Assembly (NCBI RefSeq): GCF_947495965.1
Contig: NZ_CANMBB010000002.1
Span: 62,001-126,000 of the forward strand
Direction: 5' to 3'
Length of the DNA: 64,000 nucleotides
From: an uncultured Maribacter sp.
GTDB lineage: Bacteria; Bacteroidota; Bacteroidia; Flavobacteriales; Flavobacteriaceae
The position numbers and the translations under genes are program-made. This document shows, in pieces, positions 36,886 to 47,097 of the stretch. How positions within the stretch are numbered: position 1 is the stretch's first letter; every line of letters begins with the position of its first letter. Under the pieces are notes generated by a model. That model had not been told where the DNA came from, made no database searches, and was given only the letters and a program-made list of their open reading frames with translations.

Positions 36886-38742
36886 ATGGCTGAAAACACA
36901 CAATATACCGAAGATAATATACGCTCCCTAGACTGGAAAGAACATATTCGTATGCGTCCAGGTATGTATATTGGTAAATTGGGTGATGGTTCTTCTGCAG
37001 ATGACGGTATTTATATTCTCTTAAAAGAAGTTATAGATAACTGTATTGATGAGTTTGTTATGGGGGCTGGTAAAACCATTGAAATATCAATTAAAGATAA
37101 ATTGGTAAATGTTAGGGATTATGGTCGTGGTATTCCATTAGGAAAAGTTGTAGACGTAGTTTCTAAAATGAACACTGGTGGTAAATATGATTCTAGAGCC
37201 TTTAAAAAATCAGTAGGTTTAAATGGTGTTGGTACCAAAGCGGTAAATGCTTTGTCTAGTTTTTTTAAAGTACAATCTTCTAGAGATAGTCAATTAAAAA
37301 CAGCAGAGTTTAGTCAGGGTAATTTAATGCAAGAAGAGGGGCCTTCCGAAACCTCGCAACGTAAGGGTACAAAAGTATCTTTTATACCAGATGAGTTAAT
37401 TTTTAAAAACTTTAAATATCGTAATGAGTATGTAGAGCGCATGCTTAAAAATTATGTGTATTTAAACCCAGGTTTAACTATTGTTTTTAATGGAGAAAAG
37501 TTTCATTCCGAAAACGGTCTTAAAGACCTTTTAGAAGATAATAACAATGTAGAGGATATGCTGTATCCTGTTATTCATTTAAAAGGGAATGATATAGAAG
37601 TAGCTATTACGCATAGTAAAACTCAATATAGCGAGGAGTACCATTCTTTTGTAAACGGACAAAATACTACCCAAGGAGGTACACACCAAGCAGCATTTAG
37701 AGAAGCCATTGTAAAAACAGTCCGTGATTTTTATAGTAAAAGTTATGAGGCATCAGATATTCGAAAATCTATTATTTCGGCAATATCTATAAAAGTAATG
37801 GAGCCAGTTTTTGAGAGTCAGACAAAAACAAAACTTGGTTCTACAGATATGGGAGGAGAATTACCTACCGTACGTACCTATATAAATGACTTTGTTGGTA
37901 AATATTTAGATAATTACCTTCATAAAAATACAGAAACCGCAGAGCTTTTACAACGTAAAATTGTACAAGCAGAACGTGAACGAAAAGAACTTTCTGGAAT
38001 ACGTAAACTTGCAAAAGACCGTGCTAAGAAAGCTAGTTTGCACAATAAAAAACTTAGAGATTGCCGTATACATTTGGGAGATACTAAGAAAGACAGATGT
38101 TTGGAAAGTACACTCTTTATTACCGAGGGAGATTCTGCATCTGGTTCTATTACAAAATCTAGAGATGTAAATACACAAGCTGTTTTTAGTTTAAAGGGAA
38201 AGCCTTTAAATTCTTACGGAATGTCTAAAAAAGTGGTGTATGAGAATGAAGAATTTAACCTGTTACAAGCCGCATTGAACATAGAGGAATCTATGGAAGA
38301 TTTACGATATAACAATATTGTAATTGCTACTGATGCCGATGTAGATGGTATGCATATTCGTCTTTTATTAATAACTTTCTTTTTACAGTTTTTTCCAGAG
38401 CTTATAAAAGAAAATCATTTGTATATTTTACAAACGCCATTGTTTAGAGTTCGTAATAAGAAAGAAACTATCTACTGTTATAGCGAAGAAGAAAGACGAA
38501 ATGCAATTGAGAAATTAACAGGAAAACCAGAAATTACCCGATTTAAAGGTTTGGGAGAAATATCGCCAGATGAGTTTGTGCATTTTATTGGAGAGGATAT
38601 TCGTCTAGAACCTGTAATGTTAGATAAAGCAATGTCTATAGAGAGTCTATTGCAATTCTACATGGGGAAAAACACACCAGACAGGCAAAAGTTTATCATA
38701 GAGAATCTTAAGGTAGAGATTGATTTAGTAGAGGAAAAGTAA
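36886..38742 (+). CDS. parE: DNA topoisomerase IV subunit B
   Basis: 618 residues. GHKL ATPase domain with [17 protein letters not shown] and [14 protein letters not shown]; transducer domain; Toprim domain with TEGDSASGS (about 414-422) and [10 protein letters not shown] (about 484-493); ends after the [11 protein letters not shown] segment. The short form lacking large insertions fits ParE of Bacteroidota. Together with ParC it decatenates daughter chromosomes. parC follows 28 bases later. Confidence 0.96.
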   Translation: MAENTQYTEDNIRSLDWKEHIRMRPGMYIGKLGDGSSADDGIYILLKEVIDNCIDEFVMGAGKTIEISIKDKLVNVRDYGRGIPLGKVVDVVSKMNTGGKYDSRAFKKSVGLNGVGTKAVNALSSFFKVQSSRDSQLKTAEFSQGNLMQEEGPSETSQRKGTKVSFIPDELIFKNFKYRNEYVERMLKNYVYLNPGLTIVFNGEKFHSENGLKDLLEDNNNVEDMLYPVIHLKGNDIEVAITHSKTQYSEEYHSFVNGQNTTQGGTHQAAFREAIVKTVRDFYSKSYEASDIRKSIISAISIKVMEPVFESQTKTKLGSTDMGGELPTVRTYINDFVGKYLDNYLHKNTETAELLQRKIVQAERERKELSGIRKLAKDRAKKASLHNKKLRDCRIHLGDTKKDRCLESTLFITEGDSASGSITKSRDVNTQAVFSLKGKPLNSYGMSKKVVYENEEFNLLQAALNIEESMEDLRYNNIVIATDADVDGMHIRLLLITFFLQFFPELIKENHLYILQTPLFRVRNKKETIYCYSEEERRNAIEKLTGKPEITRFKGLGEISPDEFVHFIGEDIRLEPVMLDKAMSIESLLQFYMGKNTPDRQKFIIENLKVEIDLVEEK

Positions 38743-38770
38743 TAATAAATAAAAATACGCATCTTCTTTT

Positions 38771-41464
38771 ATGGAAGACAACGAAGAACCAAACCAAGAA
38801 CATATAGAAAACAATGATGATTCCCAAGTGGCCTTAACCAAGGTTACGGGAATGTATAAAGATTGGTTTTTAGATTATGCTTCTTACGTAATTTTAGAAC
38901 GTGCAGTACCAGCTATAGAAGATGGTTTTAAACCTGTGCAAAGAAGAATTCTACATGCTTTAAAAGAGTTAGATGACGGTCGTTACAATAAAGTAGCGAA
39001 TGTTGTTGGGCATACTATGCAGTATCACCCGCATGGAGATGCTAGTATTGCAGATGCCATGGTGCAAATTGGCCAGAAAAATCTGCTAATAGATACCCAA
39101 GGAAACTGGGGGAATATTTTAACAGGAGATAGAGCGGCAGCATCAAGATATATAGAAGCAAGACTTTCTAAATTTGGTTTAGAAGTAGTGTTTAGTCCTA
39201 AAATTACAGAATGGCAATTATCTTATGATGGTAGAAAAAAGGAACCGGTAAATCTTCCAGTTAAGTTTCCACTTTTATTAGCACAAGGAGCAGAAGGTAT
39301 TGCCGTAGGTTTATCTACAAAAGTATTACCACATAATTTTAATGAACTTATAGATGCGTCTATAAAGCATTTAAAAGGTTCTAGATTTACTATTTATCCA
39401 GATTTTTTAACTTCAGGAATTATAGATGTTAGTAATTATAATGACGGACTCCGTGGTGGAAAAATACGAGTGCGTGCAAAAATAGCGCAATACGACAGTA
39501 AAACTCTTGTAATTAGTGAAATACCTTACGGAACTAATACTTCTTCTTTAATAGAGTCTATCCTTAAAGCAAATGAAAAAGGAAAGATAAAAATTAAGAA
39601 AATTGAAGATAATACAGCTGCAGATGTCGAGATTTTGGTGCATTTGCCAGGTGGAATATCGCCAGATAAAACTATAGATGCATTATACGCTTTTACCTCA
39701 TGTGAATCTTCTATCTCTCCCTTAGGTTGTATTATAGAAGACAATAAACCCTTGTTCATTGGAGTAACCGAAATGTTAAAGCGTTCTACAGATTATACGG
39801 TAGAGTTGTTAAAAAGAGAATTAGAAATTCAATTAAACGAGCTAGAAGAACAATGGCATTTTTCATCTTTAGAAAGAATCTTTATTGAAAATCGTATTTA
39901 TAGAGACATAGAAGAAGAAGAAACTTGGGAAGGTGTAATTTCTGCTATAGATAAAGGGTTAGAACCACATGTAAAACATTTAAAAAGAGAAGTTACAGAA
40001 GAAGATATTGTTAGGCTTACAGAAATTAGAATAAAACGTATTTCTAAGTTTGATATTGATAAGGCACAACAATTATTAGATAGTTTAGAAGAACGTATAG
40101 CAGAGGTAAAGCATCATCTTGCGCATATTATTGAATTTGCTATAGATTACTTTAAAAACTTAAAAGCTAAATACGGTAAAGGTAGAGAGCGTAAATCTGA
40201 AATTAGAGTTTTTGATGATATAGAAGCTACTAAAGTTGTTATTAGAAATACAAAACTATATGTAAATAGAGAAGAAGGTTTCTTTGGCACCTCACTTCGT
40301 AGAGATGAGTATGTAACAGATTGTAGTGATATTGATGATATTATTGTTTTTACCAAAGAAGGTAAAATGATGGTGTCCAAAGTAGACTCTAAAACTTTTG
40401 TAGGGAAAAATATTATACATGTAGCAGTCTTTAAAAAGAAGGATTCTAGAACCACTTATAATATGATTTATAAAGATGGTAAAGGTGGTGCTACGTATAT
40501 AAAAAGATTTAATGTAACAAGTATGACTCGAGATAAGTTATATGACCTAACTACAGGGAAACCTGGCTCTCAAGTACTATATTATTCGGCTAACCCTAAT
40601 GGAGAAGCGGAAGTTGTTACTATAAACTTAAGACAAGTTGGTAGTGTTAAAAAGCTAAAATGGGATATAGATTTCTCGGATGTTCTCATAAAAGGACGTG
40701 GCTCTAAAGGAAATATTGTTACTAAATACGCTGTAAAACGAATAGAACTTAAAGAAAAAGGAGTTTCTACCTTAAAGCCAAGAAAAATTTGGTTTGATGA
40801 TGTGGTGCGTAGATTAAATGTAGATGGGAGAGGGGAGTTGTTAGGAGAATTTAGAGGAGACGATTTATTGTTGATTGTAACTCAAAAAGGTATGGTTAAA
40901 ACCATGTTACCAACCTTAACTTCTCATTTTGAGGACGATATGATAGTTCTGGAAAAATGGATTCCTAAAAAGCCATTATCAGCTATTTATTGGGATGGCG
41001 ATAAAGAAAGGTTAGCTGTAAAACGTTTTTTAATAGAACAAGAAAATAGGGAAGACCTTATTATTACAGAGCACCCAAAATCTTACTTAGAGTTAATTTC
41101 TACAGATTGGAGGCCAATGGTAGAGCTTGAGTTTGTAAAGCCTAGGGGAAAAGACCCAAAACCTAATGTAACTATAAATTTAGAAGAATTTATTTCTATT
41201 AAGGGTATTAAAGCATTAGGAAACCAACTTACTTCAGATAAAGTAAAAAATGTTAATTCTTTAGAAGCGTTACCTTATGAAGTAGAAGAAGAAACACCTA
41301 TTAGTGAAATAGAGGTTGTGGAAGAAAACCAAGATAAAAAGCCAGAAATAAAAGAGCAGTTAAAGAATTCTACGGAAGATAATGAAACTAATACTTCTAC
41401 TAAAAGTTCTCTTGATGCTGCTGATAGTGATATTGATGACGATGGACAAATAACGCTTTTTTAA
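38771..41464 (+). CDS. parC: DNA topoisomerase IV subunit A
   Basis: 897 residues. The breakage-reunion domain contains RRILHALKELDDG, YHPHGDASI and GDRAAASRYIEAR with the catalytic Tyr (about 128). A long coiled coil (about 400-470) and a beta-pinwheel C-terminal domain follow; the last 70 residues are an acidic low-complexity tail. Co-transcribed with parE. The quinolone region reads ordinary, with Ser/Ala-type residues not interpreted further. Confidence 0.95.
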   Translation: MEDNEEPNQEHIENNDDSQVALTKVTGMYKDWFLDYASYVILERAVPAIEDGFKPVQRRILHALKELDDGRYNKVANVVGHTMQYHPHGDASIADAMVQIGQKNLLIDTQGNWGNILTGDRAAASRYIEARLSKFGLEVVFSPKITEWQLSYDGRKKEPVNLPVKFPLLLAQGAEGIAVGLSTKVLPHNFNELIDASIKHLKGSRFTIYPDFLTSGIIDVSNYNDGLRGGKIRVRAKIAQYDSKTLVISEIPYGTNTSSLIESILKANEKGKIKIKKIEDNTAADVEILVHLPGGISPDKTIDALYAFTSCESSISPLGCIIEDNKPLFIGVTEMLKRSTDYTVELLKRELEIQLNELEEQWHFSSLERIFIENRIYRDIEEEETWEGVISAIDKGLEPHVKHLKREVTEEDIVRLTEIRIKRISKFDIDKAQQLLDSLEERIAEVKHHLAHIIEFAIDYFKNLKAKYGKGRERKSEIRVFDDIEATKVVIRNTKLYVNREEGFFGTSLRRDEYVTDCSDIDDIIVFTKEGKMMVSKVDSKTFVGKNIIHVAVFKKKDSRTTYNMIYKDGKGGATYIKRFNVTSMTRDKLYDLTTGKPGSQVLYYSANPNGEAEVVTINLRQVGSVKKLKWDIDFSDVLIKGRGSKGNIVTKYAVKRIELKEKGVSTLKPRKIWFDDVVRRLNVDGRGELLGEFRGDDLLLIVTQKGMVKTMLPTLTSHFEDDMIVLEKWIPKKPLSAIYWDGDKERLAVKRFLIEQENREDLIITEHPKSYLELISTDWRPMVELEFVKPRGKDPKPNVTINLEEFISIKGIKALGNQLTSDKVKNVNSLEALPYEVEEETPISEIEVVEENQDKKPEIKEQLKNSTEDNETNTSTKSSLDAADSDIDDDGQITLF

Positions 41465-41474
41465 TTTCTTGTTT

Positions 41475-41909
41475 ATGAAAAAATTTATTGAAGAGTTTAA
41501 GAATTTTGCTGTTAAAGGTAATATGATAGATATGGCTATTGGTATTATTGTGGGAACAGCATTCAACAAAGTAGTAAATACTTTAGTTAAAAAAATAATA
41601 ATGCCACCTCTATCTTTATTGTCAGAAGGTGTTACCTTGACCAATAGAAAAATTGTTTTACGTGAAGCAAATGCAAATGGTATAGAAGAAGTTGCTATCT
41701 GGTATGGAGAACTTATAGAGGTTTTGGTAGATTTTGGAATTATTTCTCTGACCATTTTCGTGGTTTTAAAGTTTATAAATCATTTTAAGGATAAGGCCGA
41801 AAACCCAGAAGATAAAACAGTAGCAACTCCAAAAAATATAGAGCTGTTATCTAAAATGGAACAGCTGTTAAAAAGGCAAAATGAGATTTTAGAAAAAAAT
41901 AATAAATAA
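41475..41909 (+). CDS. mscL: Large-conductance mechanosensitive channel
   Basis: 144 residues from the ATG at 41475 (an in-frame TTG lies 6 bases before). Typical MscL: amphipathic N-terminus, pore helix GNMIDMAIGIIVGTAFNKVV, PPLSLL, a periplasmic loop, second helix (about 85-105) and a Lys/Glu-rich cytoplasmic bundle. Releases solutes during hypo-osmotic shock. Starts 10 bases after parC and is probably read from the same transcript. Confidence 0.94.
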   Translation: MKKFIEEFKNFAVKGNMIDMAIGIIVGTAFNKVVNTLVKKIIMPPLSLLSEGVTLTNRKIVLREANANGIEEVAIWYGELIEVLVDFGIISLTIFVVLKFINHFKDKAENPEDKTVATPKNIELLSKMEQLLKRQNEILEKNNK

Positions 41910-41969
41910 TAATTACCTAGAAAGTATAAATAAAAATAGCCTAATCCTTATAACTAAGTATTGTATAGC

Positions 41970-41977
41970 TATCTTTG
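41970..41977 (+). promoter_or_regulatory. -7 box for the sterol-desaturase-like gene
   Basis: TATCTTTG, exact TAnnTTTG match, 23 bases before the start codon. Confidence 0.5.
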
Positions 41978-41999
41978 AAAAAAAACATTTTTTTAATTT

Positions 42000-42956
42000 A
42001 TGGATTTGACCAACCCCCTTATATATGGTGTTCCTTGTTTTATAGCATTAATTTTATTAGAAATAACCTATAGTCATACACACGATAATGAAGATTTATA
42101 TGTGTGGAAAGATTTAATGGCAAGTGGTGCTATGGGAATAGGTTCTGCTATTTTAGGGCCATTAATAAAAGTTACCGTTTTAATCACTGTTTTTAATTAC
42201 ACCTATGAATTCTTTAACCCTTTAGTAGATGGTGTTCGTACGAATATCATGGGGTATGAATCTTTTGGATATGCATGGTATGTATTTTTATTATGTCAGT
42301 TAGCAGATGATTTTACGTACTATTGGTTTCATAGAGCTAATCATGAAATTAGATTATTATGGGCTGCTCACATTGTGCACCATTCTTCGGACCATTTTAA
42401 TTTAGGAACAGCTATTAGAAATGGTTGGTTTACTTTATTATATAAACCTTTCTTTTATATGTGGATGCCTGCGGTAGGGTTTCCTGTAGAAGTTGTGGTT
42501 TTTGCTTTAGCAATAGAATCTTTTTGGCAATTTCAACTGCATTCTAAATATGTGCCTAAAATGGGGTGGGTAGAAAAAATATTTAATACGCACACGATGC
42601 ACCAAGTACACCACTCGCAAAATGTGGAATATTTAGATAAAAACCATGGAGGATTTTTGAATATTTTTGATAAAATATTTGGAACATGGAAAGAACTAGA
42701 TGATGATGTAGAGGTTAAATTTGGAGTAATACATGCACCACAGTCTTATAATCCTTTAGTAATTTTAACTCATGAATTTAAAGATATTTGGAATGACACT
42801 AAAAAGTCTCCAAAACTATCCCATAAACTAATGTATATTTTTGGCCCTCCTGGTTGGAGTCATGATGGAAGTACCATGACGGTTAAGCAGCAGCAACGTT
42901 TATTTAAAGACCACAAGAGTACCAATCCTAATACTAAATTTAGTAGGCCTAATTAA
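42000..42956 (+). CDS. Sterol desaturase / fatty acid hydroxylase family protein
   Basis: 318 residues. Histidine clusters for a di-iron site are visible: HRANHE, HIVHHSSDH (about 123-131) and HTMHQVHHSQN (about 198-208), between membrane helices (about 8-25, 38-65, 90-110, 155-180). It ends in a soluble tail with a PPGWSHDGS motif. Likely a lipid hydroxylase; substrate unknown. Distinct from the 11867-12757 protein, with which it shares only the His-box pattern. Confidence 0.88.
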   Translation: MDLTNPLIYGVPCFIALILLEITYSHTHDNEDLYVWKDLMASGAMGIGSAILGPLIKVTVLITVFNYTYEFFNPLVDGVRTNIMGYESFGYAWYVFLLCQLADDFTYYWFHRANHEIRLLWAAHIVHHSSDHFNLGTAIRNGWFTLLYKPFFYMWMPAVGFPVEVVVFALAIESFWQFQLHSKYVPKMGWVEKIFNTHTMHQVHHSQNVEYLDKNHGGFLNIFDKIFGTWKELDDDVEVKFGVIHAPQSYNPLVILTHEFKDIWNDTKKSPKLSHKLMYIFGPPGWSHDGSTMTVKQQQRLFKDHKSTNPNTKFSRPN

Positions 42957-43285
42957 AAGCCTTTCTTTTTTGGATATTTATAAGTAGTTTTTTTAACTAA
43001 AATATTTTTAGGTGTCTGGAAAGAAAAAAAATAAATAGTACATTTAGAGAAGGAGAAGGTGTACCAATGGTTCTTCTTAAATCTACAACAGCATTTGCAG
43101 TATAATTATTTTCTCATGATGCTAGTTATACTATACTGACAAGATTTTATCATAATTATATTTATGCATGTAAAATACACAGAAAAGGCTATAAAAGTAT
43201 TTTTAAATAGGACTAAAAATAATTAAATTTATAGTTTAGTTAAATAAATATAAGTAGCTAAAATATAGTGTAGTAAAAATTTATA
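42957..43285. other. Intergenic, no feature seen
   Basis: 329 A/T-rich bases between the hydroxylase-like gene and the KirBac-type channel gene. No ORF, RNA, hairpin terminator or exact promoter box was found. Confidence 0.5.
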
Positions 43286-44218
43286 ATGTCAGATAATTTA
43301 AAAGAGAAAATTAAAGAATTTGGTTTAGGCACCAAAACCATAAATAATGGACATAGAACATTAAATAAAGACGGTTCTTTTAATGTTACTAAAACCAATC
43401 TTCCTTTTTTAGAAAGATTTAATTTTTTCCATTCTTTAATTTCCATGCCTTGGTGGCAATTTTTTAGCATTATCCTACTAGGTTATTTTGTAATTAATAC
43501 TTTTTTTGCCTGTTTGTATTTATGGATAGGTGTGGAGCACCTTACAGGAATTCAAGGAATAAGTAAAACCGATAAGTTCTTAGAAGCTTTCTTTTTTAGT
43601 GCGCAAACCATAACTACTTTAGGGTATGGTAGGGTAGCGCCAATAGGCATTTTGGCCAATATAGTTGCAGCAATAGAATCTATGTTAGGTTTGTTATCTT
43701 TTGCATTAGCAACGGGTATGGTGTATGGTAGGTTTTCTAAACCTTCTCCTAAAATTAAATACAGCTCGCATGGCGTTATTGCTCCTTTTAATACCATAAA
43801 TGCATTTATGTTTAAGATTGTTAATCCGCATGCAAACCAGTTGTTAGAGGTAGAAGCAAAGCTAACCCTATCTATGAAAAAAGATGATTTTGGCGCACGC
43901 GAGTTTTATGGGCTAGATTTACAAATACCAAAAGTGGTTTTCTTCCCCTATATGTGGACCATAGTACATCCAATAGAAAAAGATAGCCCGTTGTTTGGGT
44001 TAGATCCAGAAAGCTTTTTAGAAAAAGATGTAGAGTTTATGGTAACTATAAAAGCTTTCGATGAATCTTTTTCGCAAACCGTTTATTCTCGTTCTTCCTA
44101 TAAAGCTGCAGAAATTAATTGGGGAGAAAAGTTTACAAATACTGTAAAATTTGAAAATGGAAGAATGACAGTAGATGTTTCTAGACTAGATGAAACAGAA
44201 AAAGCGGTTTTAAATTAA
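43286..44218 (+). CDS. KirBac-type inward-rectifier potassium channel
   Basis: 310 residues: an amphipathic slide helix (about 50-58), outer helix (about 62-85), pore loop with the K+ filter TLGYG (about 111-115, followed by R as in some KirBac proteins that have a basic residue there), inner helix (about 122-150), then the cytoplasmic immunoglobulin-like IRK domain (about 160-300; EAKLTLSMKKDDFGAREFYGL, WTIVHPI). A homotetrameric potassium channel of the inner membrane. No signal peptide. Neighbouring genes give no clue on its role. Confidence 0.92.
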   Translation: MSDNLKEKIKEFGLGTKTINNGHRTLNKDGSFNVTKTNLPFLERFNFFHSLISMPWWQFFSIILLGYFVINTFFACLYLWIGVEHLTGIQGISKTDKFLEAFFFSAQTITTLGYGRVAPIGILANIVAAIESMLGLLSFALATGMVYGRFSKPSPKIKYSSHGVIAPFNTINAFMFKIVNPHANQLLEVEAKLTLSMKKDDFGAREFYGLDLQIPKVVFFPYMWTIVHPIEKDSPLFGLDPESFLEKDVEFMVTIKAFDESFSQTVYSRSSYKAAEINWGEKFTNTVKFENGRMTVDVSRLDETEKAVLN

Positions 44219-44479
44219 AACAAGAGAATAGCAACCGTTTCTCTTTCTCCCAAAACTAGATGTTAAATTAAATAGCAATTTTTTTAACGCGTACTTTTCT
44301 TAGCTATAAACAGTGGTACAATACATTGTTAATAATTGTAGGATAATTAGCTTATTTAATAGAAGGGTATATACAAATATGTAGGTATTTTAGTAATTGT
44401 ATTTATGCGATACGGTAGTTCGTGTATTACGTTTAAAAATTTGTAGAGTTGAATTTAATTAAACTTAATTATAATTATA

Positions 44480-45079
44480 ATGGAAAATATGACAGAATAT
44501 TACGAATGGATTTTTAGTGGTGTTGGAGCTACAATTGTAGGTGTAATATTTACTTACTTTTTAATTGAAAGAAAAAAGAAAAATAATAAGATTAAAACAT
44601 CCTCAAAAATAAGTAATGGAAATATTACTATAAATACAAATGTTAATGCTGTAAGTAGAGTTAGAGAAAGTTTTAAAGAAATCAATAATAAAGAAAATAA
44701 TAAGCTAAAAGATATCACAAAGATTCTTTTTGTAGATGATAAACATACAGATTTCCAAATTGTTTCAATACTTAAAAAGCAAGGTTGGAAAAACACCAAA
44801 TCAATTAAAGATATTATAAATTTGGATGACCCTAAAGTCAAAGAGTCTGACATAATTTTTGTGGATATAAATGGTGTTGGTTCTAATCTTTTCAAAGATG
44901 AAGGATTAGGTTTGGCTTCAGCTTTAAAAAATAAGTATAACGAAAAAAAAATAATTTTATATTCGGCAGATAATAAGGGGGATAGATTTCATAAAGCTTT
45001 AAGAGAGGTTGATGGATGTTTGTCAAAAGATGCAGAACCTTTTCAGTTTAGTAATTTAATAGAAAATTTATTAGGCTAA
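44480..45079 (+). CDS. Membrane-anchored stand-alone receiver-domain protein
   Basis: 199 residues. A single N-terminal helix with the motif EWIFSGVGATIVG (about 9-28) is followed by Lys-rich and Asn/Thr-rich linker (about 30-75, GNITINTNVNA), then a CheY-like receiver domain (about 80-199). The receiver has all the phosphorylation residues: acidic pair Asp86-Asp87, phospho-acceptor Asp129, Ser162 and Lys183. There is no output domain: the anchor itself is the only other part. The kinase-like gene starts 6 bases later, so they form a two-gene unit. Likely role: signal relay or a membrane effector switched by phosphorylation (inference). Confidence 0.75.
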   Translation: MENMTEYYEWIFSGVGATIVGVIFTYFLIERKKKNNKIKTSSKISNGNITINTNVNAVSRVRESFKEINNKENNKLKDITKILFVDDKHTDFQIVSILKKQGWKNTKSIKDIINLDDPKVKESDIIFVDINGVGSNLFKDEGLGLASALKNKYNEKKIILYSADNKGDRFHKALREVDGCLSKDAEPFQFSNLIENLLG

Positions 45080-45085
45080 ACATAT

Positions 45086-46123
45086 ATGAATCACTTTAAA
45101 ATAACAGATAATTTAGAAAGTAGTATTTCGGACAATTTGGAATCTGATTGCCTTAATTGTTATAACTCTTGTGACACACTAGGTGGGGTAATTGATTGTT
45201 GCCCTATTTATAAGAATAAAAGAAGGCAGGGGAAGATTTTAAATTCTAAAGGTGTTACTTTTCTATGTTGTGAAAAAACAAAAACTACCAAATTATTTAA
45301 AAGTAAATTGGAAGCTTTATCATATGCTTATTATGACTTGGTAATACCTCGAGAACAAATCATTAGCGAAGTAAAAAAATCAGAACAAAAGAAAGTTAAT
45401 AGACTAGTTCATAATCTTACTTCTATAAATGCTCATAACATTCAAGAGATATATAATTTAATACCTCAAGAGATTCTTTCTTCAAATTGGAGAAATCAAA
45501 TTGAATATATACAAAAAGAATTAGATAACGATAAATATAAAGCCTCTATGGTGTTTTTGCGCATAGCAAAACATAATATTCATATGAAATCAGAATTTTC
45601 TATTTATAGAAAATTAGATAGAGATGATAATGCTGATTTGGAATTTACAGTCTACCCATTTAGAGTTGTTTTGTTAAATGTTCTCCATACTTTTTTTGGA
45701 GATTTCACATCTAAGAATATTTATGTACAAGTTTCTGATTTTTATGGGAAAATTCTCATTGATTATGAGACAATACAAGTTGCTTTATATCATTTATTGG
45801 AAAATTCAGCTAAATATTCAAAACCTGACACAAATATTTTAATTGATTTTAAAGATAATGATAAAACTATAGTTATGTCAATTCAAATGATAAGCTTGCA
45901 TATTCCTGAAAACGAGCGTGAAAGAATACTTTTAGAAGGAGTTTCTGGTGTAACCGCAAAAAAAATTGGTAAACAAGGTGATGGTATTGGAATGTGGAGG
46001 ATAAAGCAAATGATTGAATTAAATAATGGGAAATTTGAAATAAAATGTGGTGATGGAATTGAAAATTTTAGAGGTATTCCATTTTCGGAAAATACATTTA
46101 ATATTGAACTACTTAAAAATTAA
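45086..46123 (+). CDS. Soluble histidine-kinase-like protein with Cys-rich N-terminus
   Basis: 345 residues, no signal or membrane helix. Cysteines 22, 25, 29, 38, 39, 61 and 62 form a cluster (CxxCxxxC, CC, CC) that could hold zinc or an Fe-S centre. RLVHNLTSINAH offers His109 as phosphorylation site in a dimerisation helix. The ATPase domain (about 225-340) has an N box (LLENSAKYS, Asn240) and a Gly-rich lid GDGIGM (298-303), but the D box lacks its Asp (MISLHIPENE, about 268-277). Probably the kinase of the receiver protein encoded just upstream, sensing redox, metal or a ligand in the cytoplasm; activity is uncertain because of the missing Asp. Confidence 0.75.
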   Translation: MNHFKITDNLESSISDNLESDCLNCYNSCDTLGGVIDCCPIYKNKRRQGKILNSKGVTFLCCEKTKTTKLFKSKLEALSYAYYDLVIPREQIISEVKKSEQKKVNRLVHNLTSINAHNIQEIYNLIPQEILSSNWRNQIEYIQKELDNDKYKASMVFLRIAKHNIHMKSEFSIYRKLDRDDNADLEFTVYPFRVVLLNVLHTFFGDFTSKNIYVQVSDFYGKILIDYETIQVALYHLLENSAKYSKPDTNILIDFKDNDKTIVMSIQMISLHIPENERERILLEGVSGVTAKKIGKQGDGIGMWRIKQMIELNNGKFEIKCGDGIENFRGIPFSENTFNIELLKN

Positions 46124-46437
46124 ACTTAATAAGTGTTAAATTATTAGATGGAGAGTTAATGTTTTTACTTATTTGCAAAGACTATTAATTTTTTTTAATT
46201 TGAAATATATTGCTTTTGCTATTTGTGTAATTACTTTTAAATAAAACTTAAAATATAACTAAATTTTTTGAGATTTGTTATGTTGATAGTAGTAATTAAA
46301 CCTTCCGTGCACCACGCAGATGTTTTAGTATATTATAAATTTAACTGGTGAAAAAATTATTAAGTATTTTTAAGTTTACATTACTAGTATTATATATAAA
46401 ATAAGAATTTTCCGTTATATTTTATAAAATATAATTG
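46124..46437. other. Intergenic, no clear gene
   Basis: 314 A/T-rich bases after the kinase-like gene. A short G/C-richer spot (around 46304-46316) with CGTG/CACG arms stands out; no terminator hairpin or exact promoter box found. Confidence 0.45.
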
Positions 46438-47001
46438 ATGAAAAAAATCTTACTTCTTGTCTGCCTCATTTTTTGTTCTTGTATTTCTGATGATACTATT
46501 GAGGTGTCTAAATACCCCATTATTACTACGATCAAAGAAATAACAGATGTTTATGATATTAATTTAGATTTGAGTGGAAAAAGTGAGACTTGTAGCGTAC
46601 ACAAGTATTTTGATGGGTCTGTAGAGTTAGAATATACGTATGATTTAATAGAGACAGATAGGTATAGTCCTTTGTACTATTCTATAACAATATCTAAGGA
46701 ACGCAGTGTTAGGGAAGCAAAAAAGGCATATCAATTAACTAATGGCGCTTATAATATAGTTACAAGTTCTTTTGGTCAAGGTACTGAAGAGGTAAAAAAT
46801 ATAAATCTTCCTGGAGACGATAGTTTTTATGCTATTAGAACCTATGATGGAGAACCTAATGGGGTGTTACTTACCATACGTGATGGTAAATTTATTTATA
46901 ATCTTATTACTTCTGGTATATATACAGAAGATCATAGTTTGGTTAAAGAGGTTATTCTTCCAGAAATAGAAAATTTGAAGAGATTTGCTATTGTAGAGTA
47001 A
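46438..47001 (+). CDS. Lipoprotein of unknown function
   Basis: 187 residues from the ATG at 46438 (a TTG precedes it). Lipoprotein signal LIFCSC; the mature part has no recognised domain but contains alternating strands (VELEYTYDLIE, YYSITISKE) and a helix, resembling small periplasmic beta-sandwich proteins. It stands between the receiver/kinase pair and a structured intergenic element. Confidence 0.65.
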   Translation: MKKILLLVCLIFCSCISDDTIEVSKYPIITTIKEITDVYDINLDLSGKSETCSVHKYFDGSVELEYTYDLIETDRYSPLYYSITISKERSVREAKKAYQLTNGAYNIVTSSFGQGTEEVKNINLPGDDSFYAIRTYDGEPNGVLLTIRDGKFIYNLITSGIYTEDHSLVKEVILPEIENLKRFAIVE

Positions 47002-47005
47002 ATTA

Positions 47006-47097
47006 CCTTGGGGCAAGTCCAAGAGGCATTAGAAGAAAAATTAGTATTGATTTCGACGTAAGCCAAGCGTCGGAGCATTTAAATCTCGATTATCGAG
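47006..47097. repeat. Cluster of three G/C-richer hairpins
   Basis: Three stems in a row: CTTGG/CCAAG (47007-47011, 47019-47023), CGACG/CGTCG (47054-47058, 47068-47072) and CTCGAT/ATCGAG (47085-47090, 47092-47097). The region is clearly richer in G/C than its surroundings and non-coding. The last palindrome abuts the -7 box of the AlkD gene. It may be a REP-like extragenic palindrome or an operator. Confidence 0.5.

Noticed and set aside
42957-43285. Small gene in the gap before the KirBac gene
   Set aside because: No start with a sustained open frame and no conserved-looking translation.
43286-44218. Altered potassium filter (GYGR) as a nonfunctional channel
   Set aside because: The residue after GYG is also basic in some KirBac channels, so the filter itself is intact.
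44480-46123. Detocs-type phage defence system
   Set aside because: Only a kinase and one receiver protein are present; no second receiver protein and no nucleotide phosphorylase effector. I keep it as an unassigned pair.
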